DNA of 64,000 nucleotides. Source: Cymbomonas tetramitiformis. Its lineage: Eukaryota; Chlorophyta; Pyramimonadophyceae; Pyramimonadales; Pyramimonadaceae. Of this stretch, positions 49,401 through 62,800 are shown in pieces. Within the stretch, counting starts at the first letter, position 1. The number at the start of each line of letters is the position of its first letter. The DNA lies in the NCBI GenBank assembly GCA_001247695.2, contig LGRX02029125.1, positions 1-64,000 of the forward strand, given 5' to 3'. Under the pieces are notes generated by a model. That model had not been told where the DNA came from. It did not search any database and worked only from the letters and a program-made list of their open reading frames with translations. The position numbers and the translations under genes are program-made.

Positions 49401-50494
49401 AGCGAGAAAGAAGAATAACAACTGGTTCTAACGCAATGTAATTATGAGAAGTAGATTTGTCTCTGTTGTTCAAACGTATTTCAAGATGAAAATATAGTAA
49501 TATCACACTTTGTATTTTTATCGCGTTGCTGGGTTTTAATTCCCGCTCCGACGTGACACTCCAAACGAAAGTGACCGCGAGATTCCAGCAGGTTGCTGTT
49601 GTATCATGATACAGTAGAGTCTACCTTTTATGTTTCTTCCTGCCGATCGGAGCATCGCGCATCGGACCAACTCAATCTCATGTTGACGTTATGACGTATC
49701 GTATGACGTATCGTATGACGTATCGATATCGTTTATAATCATCTTACATCGCGTGTCATCGTGAATTTAATTTCCAGGATTATTAAAACATATCATGAAT
49801 CATCTACAGTATTTATCTTCCATCGATATTGATGAAAGACGTGATAACGCGGTCGGTCGGGTATATATATAAGTAATATATATGCACTACAGTCGGAACA
49901 CAGCAGGAAGCACAGGCTTTCAGGTGACTAAGATGCATAACATAAAATACTCAGGGTTTTATGCTTGTGCACGGACAGTCACGGTGACACACGCAGGTGA
50001 CTTGTGACACTGCTCGGCGAAGGGGGAAACACAGGAGACACACCCCCACCTTATGGGGGGGGTCAGATCTCTCCCTCCGTGAGATATCGCGGATACGATT
50101 GCCGTTGGCGTTGACTACACTAGCTCAAGGATAAAGAGCTTCATGCACCAACATTCACCGCCATAATTTTCAACGGTCCTTCGCTTCGCCTCATGGGCGG
50201 AACCGTTGGAATACACCGCCTGATTATGTGACTCTTCCCGTAGTAGTGTTTGTGACTGTCACCCGAACCAGAACCCTAACTGTTTATGCCCATATAACGG
50301 GTTAACTTATCAACTTTAATAGATTCTGACAAAACTAGCACTGAGTGAATATATCCCGGGTCTTAGGGGTATATCCAACAGGTTTGGACCCACGCACTCT
50401 TTATTTAGACACTGCAAATTTTAGCCATGTTCGGCTAAACAACGACGCTGAGATGGAGTGAGGGGCTCCACTAGAGGCGCGTGACGGAAACTGG

Positions 50495-50534
<40 letters not shown>

Positions 50535-52391
50535 TTGGCGGGGTCGGATATGTATATATATATATATATCACAACAACCTAGAACAAAGCTGCACAGCAG
50601 GTGTTTCAGGTTCACAGAACGAAGATGATGGAATAAAAGAGGTTAGGCTGTTTTATTCCCTAAGTTGAGAAGGACCATGATAGGCTATGATACGGGCTGA
50701 TATGCGAGCCCTTAGTATATCATATAAAAATAATAGTAAGCGTTGTGTTATGGGACGGTAACACACGTGCAAGTTATTAGCGGGGATGAGTGCAGACTTC
50801 TGTGAGAAGATACTGCTCTAGCACAACGCTAGCTCATCTATACCGAATGTCTCGCATCGCATAGATGGTACCGCCATTGGGTTGTGAACCCGAGACATTG
50901 GTCGAACGATTGGTATCGGCAGAACGAATGATGCGTTCGCCCTATGATACCCGCATGCTTGTTCCGCACATGCTTGAAGCGAAGATGATTTCTTGTTTGG
51001 TACTTCAAGATTGTATCTTGCTTCGCCATCTTCGAGTTCGACATAAGAACTCTCGATGACAGGTGTCATTCAAGTCTTTCCTTGAATAAATGACAAATGG
51101 CGTGTGACTTATCATCTTGGTGACATGTACAGTCATAGTCGACCGTACCGACGACTGTCTGTCATTATAATATATGACATAACTCGACATGACATGACAT
51201 GGTATGACATGTCTGACAGGTATGACACGTATGACATGTATGACACATGTGGCATCGGTCATAACCCTGACAGATCTCCCCTCTTAAAAGAGTTGTGACC
51301 TCACAACGGGCATACCTTTGCATATGTCTTTGATGTCTTTGTTGTTGTTGCTTCTGCTGATACCAGTCTTCTTACACCGATTTGAGGCGTCCCTCATGGT
51401 GTTTTTAGGATTTTGGGGGGAACTGAGTCCACTTTAGTCCCTCACCTTAGCATGATGCCTTACAGGCTAATGCCTTACAGTTCTTAGGATGTAGCCCCCT
51501 TTGAATTGCGTATCGTATTGCAGAGTGGCGATTCAAGGTTCAATGAATTGCGTTTCGTGATACAGATTGACACTGGATTACTGATTGATCCACACGTATC
51601 GTGCGTCAGAGTGACGATTCAAAGTATCCGAGGTGTACGTTACGGATTATTGCGCTAGCCGTCGTCGCTTTAGCGAACGATGATCCCACGATTTAACGAT
51701 TTATAATCGCACGATTCTCGGCCTTATATATACAACTGATCGTTTGCTGTTCGTTTCCACAGTTGTTATATATTGTGCACCCAACCCTTCCTCCCCTCTT
51801 GAAGCAACTTCAGAGGTTCACAGGCGGTCATGGGGAGCCCTTTGGATGTCGTTTCCGGAGTTATTTCACCGGGGGCTTGTTTTAATGCAAACAGAGTGGC
51901 GCTGCTTAACGGGATTGGACTTATAATCCTTTACCCGGTCTGCTCACTCTTGAATTATTGGTCCAGTACGCACGCTTTGACGAACATCTATCGCGATGAG
52001 TGAGAGTGGATTCGCCACGTACTAATGTGGAATTTATTTTAGTTATGTTTGTCAGGCATAACTTAGGATCACAACTCTACCCGCATCTACCTCAGTCGAT
52101 GTCTCCGGTAGCTTCGGATGACTGGCCACATAATCCGCGATGACTAACCACGGTCTTGGCAAAGGTAGCATTTAGCAGTTTTTATTTATCCACAGATATG
52201 ATATCTCGCATGTGTGCGTATATGTGCAAGGGTATGATTTTGTACAAGGCTCACTACACCTTTAGCAAGGAAGGATCAATTTCCCGCTTCTATGCAACAT
52301 AATGATAAAACATTAAGAGCAAGGTATATAGATGATCGACATGTATTAGTATATATTACAAGAAGTAAGGGCATCGGGCTTAATATAATGT
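49401..52391. other. intergenic with microsatellites and a possible LTR
   Basis: No supported gene. It includes 'cgtatgacgtat' repeats (49690-49730), (AT)n tracts at about 50497-50526 and 50553-50568, and 'tatgacatg' repeats at 51165-51260. On the minus strand AAGAGGGGAGATC is followed by TGTCAGGGTTATGACC (51272 leftwards). This looks like a polypurine tract and the start of a 3' LTR for the decayed gypsy element to the right, but no matching 5' LTR was found. Confidence 0.4.
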
Positions 52392-53022
52392 TTAGCCTTC
52401 ATAGGCAGCTATTATGTCTGCTGCATTGGTCAGCTCTGTGGCTTTGACCCAGGTGTCATGCTCAGGGCCGTAGCCTGCATATCGCACTAAGTAGTACTTG
52501 ACACATCTAGTGATCTTATCTGAGAGTATGTGTGATGTCTCAAACAGTGGTTGCCCTTCTTCGGTGATCATCTGTGGCAGAGGCAAAGGTGCTTGGATCG
52601 AGTCGTTATACAGCTCTAATCTGGATACAGGCTGTACCGGATGAATACGGATATCGAGGTCTCCGAAATCTAACTCGTATGCACGCCCTTGGCTAAGCAC
52701 TTTGGATATGGTAAACGGCCCAATATATGGCTGCTTGAAGTGTCTGCCTGCCTCTGTCAAACCAGTCCATTGGATAAACTCGGTCCGTAAAAGAACTTTC
52801 TGCCCAACTGCATATTGCCGAGGCATGTGAGTCTTATTGAATCTGGCTTGGCTAATTTCTGCTGCTCGCGGGAAATGTTGTCTACCGCGTTGGCATGTAC
52901 AGCCGAGTACTGGTCAAAATGATCTCGAATAGCTCTTTGTATTGGAACAGGAGCTTCTGGCGGAATAGTGATTACCAGATCATGAGGCGAAAGTGGCTGC
53001 GCCATCGAGTCGAGATAGAATG
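52392..53022 (-). pseudogene. chromovirus Pol C terminus with chromodomain
   Basis: The minus-strand continuation of the integrase at 54812-55600. It begins 'PFYLDSMAQPLSPHD', shifts frame near 52860, continues 'MPRQYAVGQKVLLRTEF' (the linker typical of chromoviral integrases), and ends in a chromodomain ('KYYLVRYAGYGPEHDTWVKA', then 'ADIIAAYEG'). The chromodomain targets integration to methylated histones in this group. The frameshift and a nested element make this copy inactive. Confidence 0.8.
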
Positions 53023-53027
53023 GTGAA

Positions 53028-54806
53028 TGCTAGAATCTGCTTATCGGACTGTCACGGTATGACAGTCTGATATGACAGTTCTGGTATATCACACTCGTGA
53101 CACCGTGTCTCACAGCTCGCAAGCCACTCACTGCTATATTATGCTATCTGAATAATCATCTTGAGCTTTTGTCCAAAACCGTTTTCCGTGTGCCTACCGC
53201 AGCCTTTCCGCTAGCTGCGTTTAGTCATTTCCAGTAGGTTATGGGCTAACCTTACGCTTTCCTACTGCTTGTTTTATGTTCTTATTGTTGTAGGATTTTA
53301 GCGTTCTGATCGGGGGGGGTTGTTCCCCCCCGCACTCTTTCGACGGAATTGACTTGCGCTATCTGGTTGCGCACACGTGATTGAGATGGACAACGACGAG
53401 GGTTTTGTCGTGAGTTTACGGATTTAAACTCTCAGTTTTCTTATCTCTTGGCGGTATCTTATTTTGCTGGGTTGCTCGATGTCCCCTTGCGTATTTTCGT
53501 TGTCGTGCCTTCTCAGCTCTCAACGGAATGGACGCGCTCCGGGCATTTTCGATGTTTACATTGCGGGCTTGGGGCCTCGTTCCCGCCGGCATTTTGTGAT
53601 CGGGCAGCTTATTACCGTTGGGATTGGTGGTGCTTGGGGTCTATACTTTGGCCCAAGCTACTTTTCACGTCTCGCGGCCAAAAAAATTATGATATTCGAG
53701 CCGTACTTTGGGACGCTCCGGACATTTTTTCGTTATTTGTCTTGAGCGCGTTGCAGTACGGCACGTTCGCATTTTAGAAACTTTTATAACAACGGGGATT
53801 ATGTATTTTGTCCTTGGCGCGACACCGCAACTCTCATTAGGTGGTGGTGCTTCGTGCTTGATGGGCTGTATTCCGTGGACGTTGACTTCGACGATCTTTC
53901 ACTGGTTGATTATATTCGTGTATCAGTGTGCAGAGTTTTATTGGCAGCGAGTTGTTTCTCGTGAAGTTTACTACGACGAATGCTGACCGCGTGTTCTTTC
54001 TTCTCTTCTTCGTTCCGAATTATCTTCTTCTCTTCTGCGTTCCGAATTTTTCTTCCGCGTGTTCTGAGCAGACAGGCAGGGCGATCATGACATTGTTTCG
54101 ACCACTAGCTGAGGCAGAAATCTGGTCCGATGTTTTCTCGGGATGAGACTTGACCACTAGCGGGCAGTTGGACTTCGTAAGCCGAACTTTTCAGGCAGTT
54201 AAGACCTATTTTCTCAGTTCGCGATCAACGTCCATTCTAAACCGACAGGCAGGTTCTTTTACTCGGCGATTCATCTATTTCTGCGAGCAGACAGGCGGCA
54301 TCTTTGACCGCTGCTGACCACTAGCTGACAGTACTGAGAGGAAGAATGGGCTGCCTGAAGCGAAGGGGCGTGATGAGGTCTCTGAGGAGCAGGATGAACG
54401 GCGATCTTTTAGCTAGCATCGTGCAGTAGTATCCGCCTAGCATGGGGTCATCCCCTCTAGCTTAACTTAGCGGTTTTTCATTATTCTGCTGACCATGTTA
54501 CACTGTTATTAAACTTTGGGTCCTAGTAGCAGTAACTAGGGATCCCGCAGTTTAGGTGGTGTGCTGTGAACATGGTGTCACCTCGTGTGAGGTGGTGTGC
54601 TAGAATCTGCTTATCGGACTGTCACAGTATGACGGTCTGATATGACAGTTCTGGTATATCACACTCGTGACACCGTGTCTCACAGCTCGCAAGCCACTCA
54701 CTGCTATATTATGCTATCTGAATAATCATCTTGAGCTTTTGTCCAAAACCGTTTTCCGTGTGCCTACCGCAGCCTTTCCGCTAGCTGCGTTTAGTCATTT
54801 CCAGTA
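53028..54806 (+). mobile_element. 1.78-kb mini-LTR retroelement
   Basis: Direct repeats of 209 bp (53028-53236 and 54598-54806), starting TGCTAGAATC and ending TTTCCAGTA, nearly identical, are flanked by the perfect 5-bp duplication GTGAA (53023-53027, 54807-54811). The interior of about 1.36 kb has only short frames and no RT or integrase, so it is a non-autonomous LTR element. It sits between 'STGYS' and 'PFYL' codons of the chromoviral integrase. Which strand is sense is uncertain. Confidence 0.85.
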
Positions 54807-54811
54807 GTGAA

Positions 54812-55639
54812 TAACCCGTTGATGCAGAAACTGTGTTGTTAATTGCAAACTCCACCAGAGGCAACTTGTCCTCCCACGAATTGGCTGAAGTATCATTGCA
54901 ACAACACCTGTGGATGAAAAAATACTATCTAATCAGTTTATAAACCAGAGGATGGTGAAATCGAATCATGAATCAACAAATTGAAAAGTACCTGAGGATA
55001 TCCTCGATGAAGGCATGGCTCCTCTCATTGGCTGCATTCGATTGTGGATGGTGTGAAGACGTCATAGACAATCTCGTACCAGTAGATTTCCACAGTGTCT
55101 GCCAAAATGTAGAGGTGAATCTGGGGTCTCGATCTGAGATGATGTTCGTCGGAAGACCATGGAGCTTGAAGATATGTTGCATATATATAGAAGCAGTATG
55201 CTGAGCTGTCCAGGTCATGCTGAAGGGAATGAGATGACAGCGATGAGAGAATTGGCACATTACCACAAATATACTGTCGTGCCCATTAGTGGTGATAGGC
55301 AGGTCAGTAATCCAGTCAAGAGATACATCTAGCCATTTTGTCTTAGGCACACTATATCGTATATGTGCCTGACCATAAGGCTTGTGTCGCCTTGTTTTCT
55401 GGCGTTGACAAACGGGGCACTCCCGAATGTACTGGATGGCTGCCGTTGTCATTCCTGGCCAATAATATCGAGCTACGCAGAAGATGAAGCATGCGATTTT
55501 TGCCTACATGACCAGAAATAGTGGCTGAGTGGCACTCGTGAAGGAGAATGTGGCGAAGCTGTGTGATCTCACCGTCATCTGTGACCAACGCAGGCTGAGC
55601 CACACTAGTTGGGTTGAAAAAGACCCCTTTGGGTCTCAC
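54812..55639 (-). pseudogene. chromovirus integrase fragment with an 84-nt intron
   Basis: Minus strand. An H2C2 zinc region ('HECHSATISGHVGKNRM', then 'CPVCQRQK') is split by a frameshift near 55490. The core has D in 'WLDVSLDWITDLP', D in 'IISDRDPRFTSTFWQ', and E in 'QSNAANERSHAF'. The frame is interrupted by an apparent GT-AG intron at 54908-54991. Splicing restores 'AFIEDILR' followed by 'WEDKLPLVEFAINN', a canonical integrase order. No RT was found upstream, where sequence beyond 55640 is non-coding, so the element is truncated. Confidence 0.75.
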
Positions 55640-57474
55640 AAGATGTATGTTTCCTTAGGGTTTCGCCTTTGTGCTTGCCGTAGGATCTTAGGCCTGGCCT
55701 GGCAAGTTGGCATCGTGGCACCTCACACCTTCGGGGTGAGGTGGTGTCATGGGGAGACAGACTTTCGCCCCCATAAAATGGGGGTGACTGTCTCTTCCTG
55801 TGTCACCCCTCGCCGTGTAGTGTCACTTGCATCTTGCCTGCCGTCAGTTCCGTCCGATAATAAAACACCTAAGTTATTTTATTATCTTATCTTAGTCTCC
55901 GTATGTCTCTGCGAGTGCCCGACAGTTCTTGGAGTACAACCTGCGTATATATATATATGATATATATATTTCAGGTTCTCCATAAACATCTCGGGTTCAA
56001 AATCCAGTGGGAAATACAATTTCGTTACGCGAAATTTTCGGCCGATTTCGTAAATTTGCATACCAAAAAACGTTCGGGTAGCGGGAGGGAGGGGACTACG
56101 CGGGACGCCGGCTTCGACAAGGGTGGGCGGAGACTTACGACCCGGGTGGAAGAACAGGGTGGGGGGACTTGCGACCCGAGGTGGAAGAACAGAGGGTGGG
56201 GGTGGGGGGGACTACCTACTACTTTTGAAAATGGCAGATTCTATATGTGGGCAAGTTATTTCAAACTACTTGAAACTATCTCGTCTATCATGTCACATAA
56301 ACAAATAAAGATGCCTATGCCTATGCCTGTCGATGTCGATGTCGTCTAGTCACCAGTTTCCTTTCAGTAGCTAGTATTTTCGAGTTTTATCATAATCTAT
56401 GACTTGTATCGACCTTGCTTGCCAGGTGCCATGGCGCGGTGACACGGTGGTACATTTATTGCCGTAGATTCTTCGATTATATTACAAATCTCATAAGGCG
56501 TGACGATTATCCTGTGGTTCTCAAGAGCAATGTTCCACAAAAGAGGTATGCTCTTTTTCGAACGATGCTCTTTTGCGCACCCAATCGGAGTCACCATTCT
56601 TCATAGGGCGAGGGCGAACGCTCCATCCGCATCGTGCATTCGTGCTCACCCGACCGGTTCATGCTGCCATCGGCCTTTTTCGCATCGCCGCTGGGCTGAC
56701 GGTTCATCGGCCACCCTTCAAACAACCTGCCAACACACGTGACATACTGTTCTGCAATGCCTTACATATTGACGAATAAATTGAAAAGATAACTGTGCTG
56801 AACTGCACCAAGTGAGAAAGTATATGCGCAGAGGGGGACTTCACGCTCTTCCCGATACGAGGGGTATCGTTAAGGTTGCTATCTGACGCGAGGCGATACG
56901 GCTGCGAGTGATGTCCAACGCGTTGCGTAAGCAAAATACCAAACAGCTTAATTCTATCTCACGTACGTAAACAGGCGCATAACCGACGCCCCTTATGGTT
57001 ATCGCAAAATGAAATCGCACAGTTCTCCGGCGATGAGTTCCTTGGGGAAAGAAGAAGTTGCTATTCCTTGGACGAATGATGAAGACGTTTCTCTTTGCGG
57101 CAACTGACTGATACGACCAACTTCGACGTTGTGATAGGACGTCGTGATATTCTTTGTGAAATTTTAGTTTGAGAAACAAAAATATCGATACTTGTGTTCA
57201 GCATTCGGGGCAACGGTCTTAACTTTCTGAAAGCGTTCGTATCCAGCGTGCCTCTCGAACTTCTTCTCACGTTTCAACCGATCTCACGTTTGCACCATTT
57301 TTCCGTGTTCCTGTGATACTTTAAGAAGAAAAAACAGCACGCTTTATTTTTTCGTACTACTTCAGAGCAATCCGAGAATCGTGACCCTCACGGTGGTCAC
57401 TTGAAAGCACGCTTGTTTCTCCCATGAGCTGAGCTTGTCTTCCGCGCCGAAGTACACATATATCTGAAGTTTCG
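55640..57474. other. no gene seen
   Basis: It contains 'cacctcacaccttcggggtgaggtgg' and 'ccccataaaatggggg' hairpins (55720-55790), short AT microsatellites near 55945-55970, and G-rich repeats (56150-56210). The last ~150 bp before 57475 may be promoter for the RWP-RK gene. Confidence 0.5.
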
Positions 57475-59890
57475 ATGTCAGCCGATTTTCCTCACGTTGC
57501 TCAAAAGGATATTTCTATTATTGGAAACGTTGCGAAGACGACCGACGCACCCGTTGTCCTGCTCACGACAACCGCGGGAGCTGCGCAAGAAGCATCGGCA
57601 ACTTGCGTGCCCTCTACGTCAGCGCCAGCTCCCTCACAACTGACGACAACTAATCAATTTGAACAGTTCCGTCTCGCTACACTTGAATTCGCGCATAATG
57701 CATACTTCGCCAATAGTGCCGCAAGCAGTGTGCTTCAGCAGCGAATATCTGGACAAGAGGGCCAGCCAGTTCCGAATGAAGGAAAAAAGGTGTCCGCTTT
57801 AACCTTATTTCGCGAAACCTATTTTTCAACCTGAATAGGTATATCGAGCTCACACAGTGCATCAATACTTTTATCATTGGCATTTTGTCAGCAGTGCTCT
57901 AGTCAAAAGTGCGCTTTCCCTAACAGAATATAACGGTAAATGCACCTGTTGGCGTTCACGTGCAGAGTTATTTATGGTATCAGTCTTGTGCCTCCAAGTG
58001 TCAAGATAAGGCGCCAAACGCCTTGTTTATTTTGTTTGGACGTGAAGTTTTGCAGAAAGGCGCTTTCATTTCCCAGAAACTCAGCATGTGGGTTACTTTG
58101 TGTCCTGGCAGGGTCGCATTTCGCCTGCCGCGGATATCACCAAGGAGGATCTTTCGGCCTGCTTCCATTTGCCTAGCGAGGCCGCTTGCAAGAAGCTGGG
58201 CATCGGTCTCACCGTGCTGAAACGGCAGTGCCGCAAATACGGTATCCGTCGATGGCCTTTTCGGAAGATGAAGAGCCTTGACCGGCTAATAAGCAACGTG
58301 CAAGCGGGCATATCCCCTGGTGATCAGAATCGAACCCTTGTGAAATCGGTTGAAGAGCTTGAGGAGCAGAAGAGGAAAATGGAGAACTGTGTGAATCTCG
58401 ATCTTGACGACCAGACCAAGCGCTTGCAGCAGGCTTTCTCGAAGGCAAACCACAAGGCTCGACGACTGGAACAAACCCACCGACCCGACCAGGATCCTAA
58501 CGAGATCGACCCCTCTGCTCTGTTCCCGTTGCCCGGACCCCTGCGGACACATCTTCCACAGCACACATATCCTCTTGAGCCATGCTACCCCCGCGGACCG
58601 CATCCCGCGTTCAGTGTTCCAAACTCAGCTATCCCGGAGGGCGCGCACTGGAACCTCATGCCGTTGGCCTCTGGTCATGCACCCAACCCGCAACTCCTGC
58701 AGATGGCTCCGCCGAGTGGCAGTATCATTCACCCGTCCTGGGGACCACCTGATCAAACGAAGCCGCCTCTTATGCCTCAGCCTAGATATGATATGCATGT
58801 TTCCGAGGGATTGACTGCACTCAGCACCCTGACCTCCATGCCGCTCAGAATCCCAAAACCGGTAGAAGCTCGGAGCACAGCCCAGGAGCCGAGCACAAAT
58901 GTTTTAGTTTCGGCTGCCTCCGCTGCGGTTCCCTTAAGTGTGGCTGCTTCTGCCGCACCTTTGGCCCTGGAACCCGTGAGCCTGCCCAGCCTGCCCGCCG
59001 AAGTCCAGCACCAGGCTGCGCTGTTTGAGCGAGCTGCTGCACTGAGCGAGCTGCAGAAGGTCCAAGATCCGCCGCCTCCGCTGAGCCCAGTCTGCGAGGA
59101 GCCCGTCGAGCAGACGCACGCGCCGGTAGCGGCGCCGGTGAGCTCCAAACCTGCCGCTCCCCGTCAGCACAGGAAAAGTCAGAGGCCCAACACAAGCCCT
59201 CCCGCTGCGCCTACAGAGGTGGCCTACCGCCCCTCGCAGTCAGCCGGCAGTAAGCAGAGCTCTAGAGGCTCCGCCGCGGCAGAGGTGCCCCCGAGTAAGC
59301 GAGCAAGGCGACCGAATCCTCGTTTTTTCCCGGACGGTGTGAAGCCCGAGGGGGCCAAGGCGCTGGTGAGTGGCAGCCGAAACGCCGCCAAAGGGACCCG
59401 CTCGGGGGGCCTGAGAGGCGCGTCCTCGGCCGCAGAGGTGGACACGATGGATGCCCTCGTCAGCTTGGCAGAGATAGCAGAAGCTTGCGGGGAAGGAAGC
59501 GAGGAGGAGATGGGCCTCTACACGGAAGGCGGCATGGGCGCAGGCTCTGCTGAAGGGAGCCCCGCAGGCTGTGACATTGGGAAGGCTGGGATGACCTGCA
59601 GCCTGTGCGAAGAGGTGGCCTTCAGCGAACAACATGCATCCTTCGACTCCCAGCCTGGCGAAGCAAGTAAGAGCAAGGGCACTTCCAGCAGCAAGAGATC
59701 GAAGAGAAAAGTGGAGCAGAGATGGATGTTTATTCCTTGTCAACATGCCCGCACGTGCAGAGCGTGTGCCTTCAAGTTGTGGATGCGGGATCCAAAGTAC
59801 CGGCAGTGCCCCTTTTGTGCCAAAGACATAGAGTTCAGACCGATTCCTCTCAAGCCAGATCTCCCAGATCAACGCCTCTTTGCCAACTAG
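57475..59890 (+). CDS. RWP-RK transcription factor with C-terminal RING-type finger
   Basis: Two exons (57475-57789 and 58112-59890; donor GTGTCC, acceptor GGCAG) join in phase as 'EGKK'-'GRISPAAD' to give 697 residues. The RWP-RK domain follows directly (about 110-165): 'FHLPSEAACKKLGIGLTVLK', 'CRKYGIRRWPFRKMKSLDRL', with the RWPxRK signature. A coiled segment follows ('LEEQKRKMENC', 'RLQQAFSKA'), then a long Pro/Ala/Ser-rich region with a basic 'PPSKRARRPNPRF' patch. At the C terminus a RING-like C3HC4 set appears: CSLC, 'FIPCQHARTCRAC', CPFC. RWP-RK proteins control nitrogen response and gamete or egg-cell programmes in the green lineage. A RING at the end would suggest ubiquitin-ligase function. 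The exon 1 boundary is inferred. Confidence 0.8.
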
Positions 59891-62800
59891 CAGCACGAAG
59901 ACTTTGCCCTTTGGACATCACTGTTCGGGTTTCCTTGCTGACTGAAACCTTGTGCATAGCTCTGTGGGAAAGTGGCAACACCTCACGCTCTGTTCACCCT
60001 TGGCAAACGCTGTGTATTCTGCAATCGGCAACAACGGCAGTATTTCTTTGGCTTCTTCACTGTCCCGGAGAGAAAACAGAAGAGAAGCCCGATCTTTCCA
60101 CCGAGCCGCTAGGCAGAGAAAAGGATTCCAGTTCACTTTGGACATATTCTGTGTGTAGATGATGCTTTTGTTCAGCAATCCAGTTTCTTGAGCAGCTTAC
60201 ATGGTTTCTGTAATAGGAAAGAACTGCGCAACCACAGTTCGGTCTTGAAACCCTAGTTACAGAGTGGAACCGAGGCATACAGGTGCTTAGGGCCTGTTTG
60301 TGACAACTTGCTGACGATTGCAAATATCACAGTAAATTACAGATGTTGCTACCACTGCTGTTACCACCGCCTTATTTTCACAATGGTGTTGCCGCAATCC
60401 ATGAAGTCTAGCAGGGCATCACCAGTTGCAGAGAGAGGCACCTGCATCTGCGTATGGAATGCCACTTTGTCTTAAATGTCCATAACCCACATATCCTGTC
60501 ACAACTACTCAAGATAGTTAGATGAGTCGGCATCCCTGTTTTTCGGTATCTAGCTTATGAAGGGCTAATTCCATCTGCCATATCATATTCCCGGTCGTGG
60601 TCGGGCACCATGCTGTTCACACACCGTGCCTAATTATTATGACCGCACAGCAAAATGCGAACACCAGATCTCGCCCATGCCATGCGAATATAATGCCCAA
60701 GCCTTCATACGGGAAGCGGAACCAATTTGAGCGACATGAAATGTTCACAATATCTCCATGGAAGTTCCTAGGCGAAGGAAGAATTAACCAAGATGCGAAG
60801 CCAACAGCCAAGCAATGAAAATCGCTACGGTGAATATTCATGGGGATTCTGAACTTCATCACTATTTTTGAAAATACACAAATCGATATACGCAGCGTCC
60901 ACCAAACAGCCGTATCATTGAGACGAAATCCACCTTGCAACTCAAACGCTCATTTAAGGGACGCTGACGCAGCCGGTCAGGCTATTCTCAGCCATGTTGT
61001 TCCACCTTCGGATCGCACTGCTGAATAATCTTCGGAAATGTTGGCGGAATGCTCTAACTCTTTATTTTCTGCGGAACGCTCGACCACCCATTCATCGGGA
61101 TGCACAGCTCATGCGTCCCTAGAATGCACCAAGTTCAGGCTCCTTTCCGTTTTCGAGAAGAGAGGCCTGCTCAGCAAGAATACCGGCATGTCTGGTTACA
61201 ACTGAGCAGCGAGAGTTCTAAGGGGGGCTCTCAAACCGCTCAATATACACTTCGTTTTAGGGTTCCCCACGGTGACAAGGTGCTAACGGGCTTAACGATG
61301 AACGAAGATTGTCTGACTTATTTTGCACCTATTCCTATTCCTATTCCTATCACTATTCCTATCACTATCACCATCACCGTCACCATCACCATCACCATCA
61401 CCATCACCATCACCATCACCATCACCATCACCATCACCATCACCATCACCATGTCATGTCCATATCACCATCACCATCACCATCATGTCACCATCACCAT
61501 CACCATCACCGTCACCGTCACCATCACCATCACCATCACCATCACTATTACAGTTATTATCATCATTATTATCATTATTACGTATTGCGAATCTTGCATC
61601 ACAACGTGTAGCAACAAACACGAATGTATGGTCGTACAGTCTCTGGAACTTGATCAGCTGTAGACGACTTCCTCGGCATCCGAGCACCCAGCGCTTTGCA
61701 CTCAACGATAAACTCCGAAAGCAAACGAACGAAGCCAAGAACGTCGGCGAGCCGCGTTGCTGTACACCTGCTGGGATCAAATAATGTAGTTTTACGGAGA
61801 AAGAGCACGTTCTCCATATCTTGCTGCGAGACGTTTTTCGGTAAGACGATGGTGACTGCGCGACAAGGACTCCAACTTCGACAAGCTATATGTTTTATCA
61901 CAAACCGCGTGGAACATAAATAGCATCCGGAGCATCATTCGGAGTAAAGTAGCCTTCAAAGACGGGATTCCGCGTTTTATTTCTAGAAAGCCTCGAAGCG
62001 TGCCAGCCTTGGCCATACATGATATACTATATTCCTTGCCGTTGCAAGTGCGTTGTGGGCACGCCCATGCAACACCTGCTGATAACACGCGTCTATGACT
62101 ATTTTGAGAGTAGGCGTACGGGCAAGGAGGGCAGCGGCCTACCGTTGTAACCCACTGCAGGGCAGGCTGGTGAAATCACAAGGGTGTACTCCCGCTATCA
62201 TAACGAACCCCCGAGGGCTCGTCACGTGGTCCGGACGACGAGGAAAGCGTAGCAGGAGAAAACTGCGAAAGAAACGGCGTGCGCTAAAAGCTAAAAGGGG
62301 TGCGACTTGTATGGCGGTGGGGCAGTGAAGTCGGAGCTGTGCTAGGAGGCAAGCACAAGGGCCAGAGACGCAAGTAAAAGGGCTAAGAAAACGGCTAAGT
62401 ACAAAAAGCAACTAGAACTATAAAAGTACTCAGTACAGAGTACAGTAGGACCGATCTGAATGATGTTGGTGTGAGGTGCCTAGATCGCTGTACGGAGTAC
62501 TTAGTACAGTTGAGTTCCGAGTTGAGTTTCATGATGCTTAAGAACTCTATGGCAGCCAGCTTCGGGGATGAGAACTGAACTGAGTAAACAGTAACATAAG
62601 TACGAAACCGTAACAGCCGTATAATTGTATTGAAAGCATACATTGAAGGCATACCTTGAAGTGAATATTGAAAGCATATTCCGGATAGTTGACCGCAGTA
62701 GTATCGAAATCATACCTCGTGCGGTCGTTTGAGAGTTAGTATAAGATAAACCCGAAAGTGTAAAGAAGTGAAGAAACTGGAGTGGTAGCCTCCTACAAAA

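Noticed and set aside
61100..61784. His-rich or Ser-Pro-rich protein
   Set aside because: The composition comes entirely from the CACCAT microsatellite, and overlapping frames are equally open.
62095..62328. Basic 77-residue protein
   Set aside because: Composition only, with no upstream or downstream context and no recognisable family (a lysine/arginine run in a short frame).
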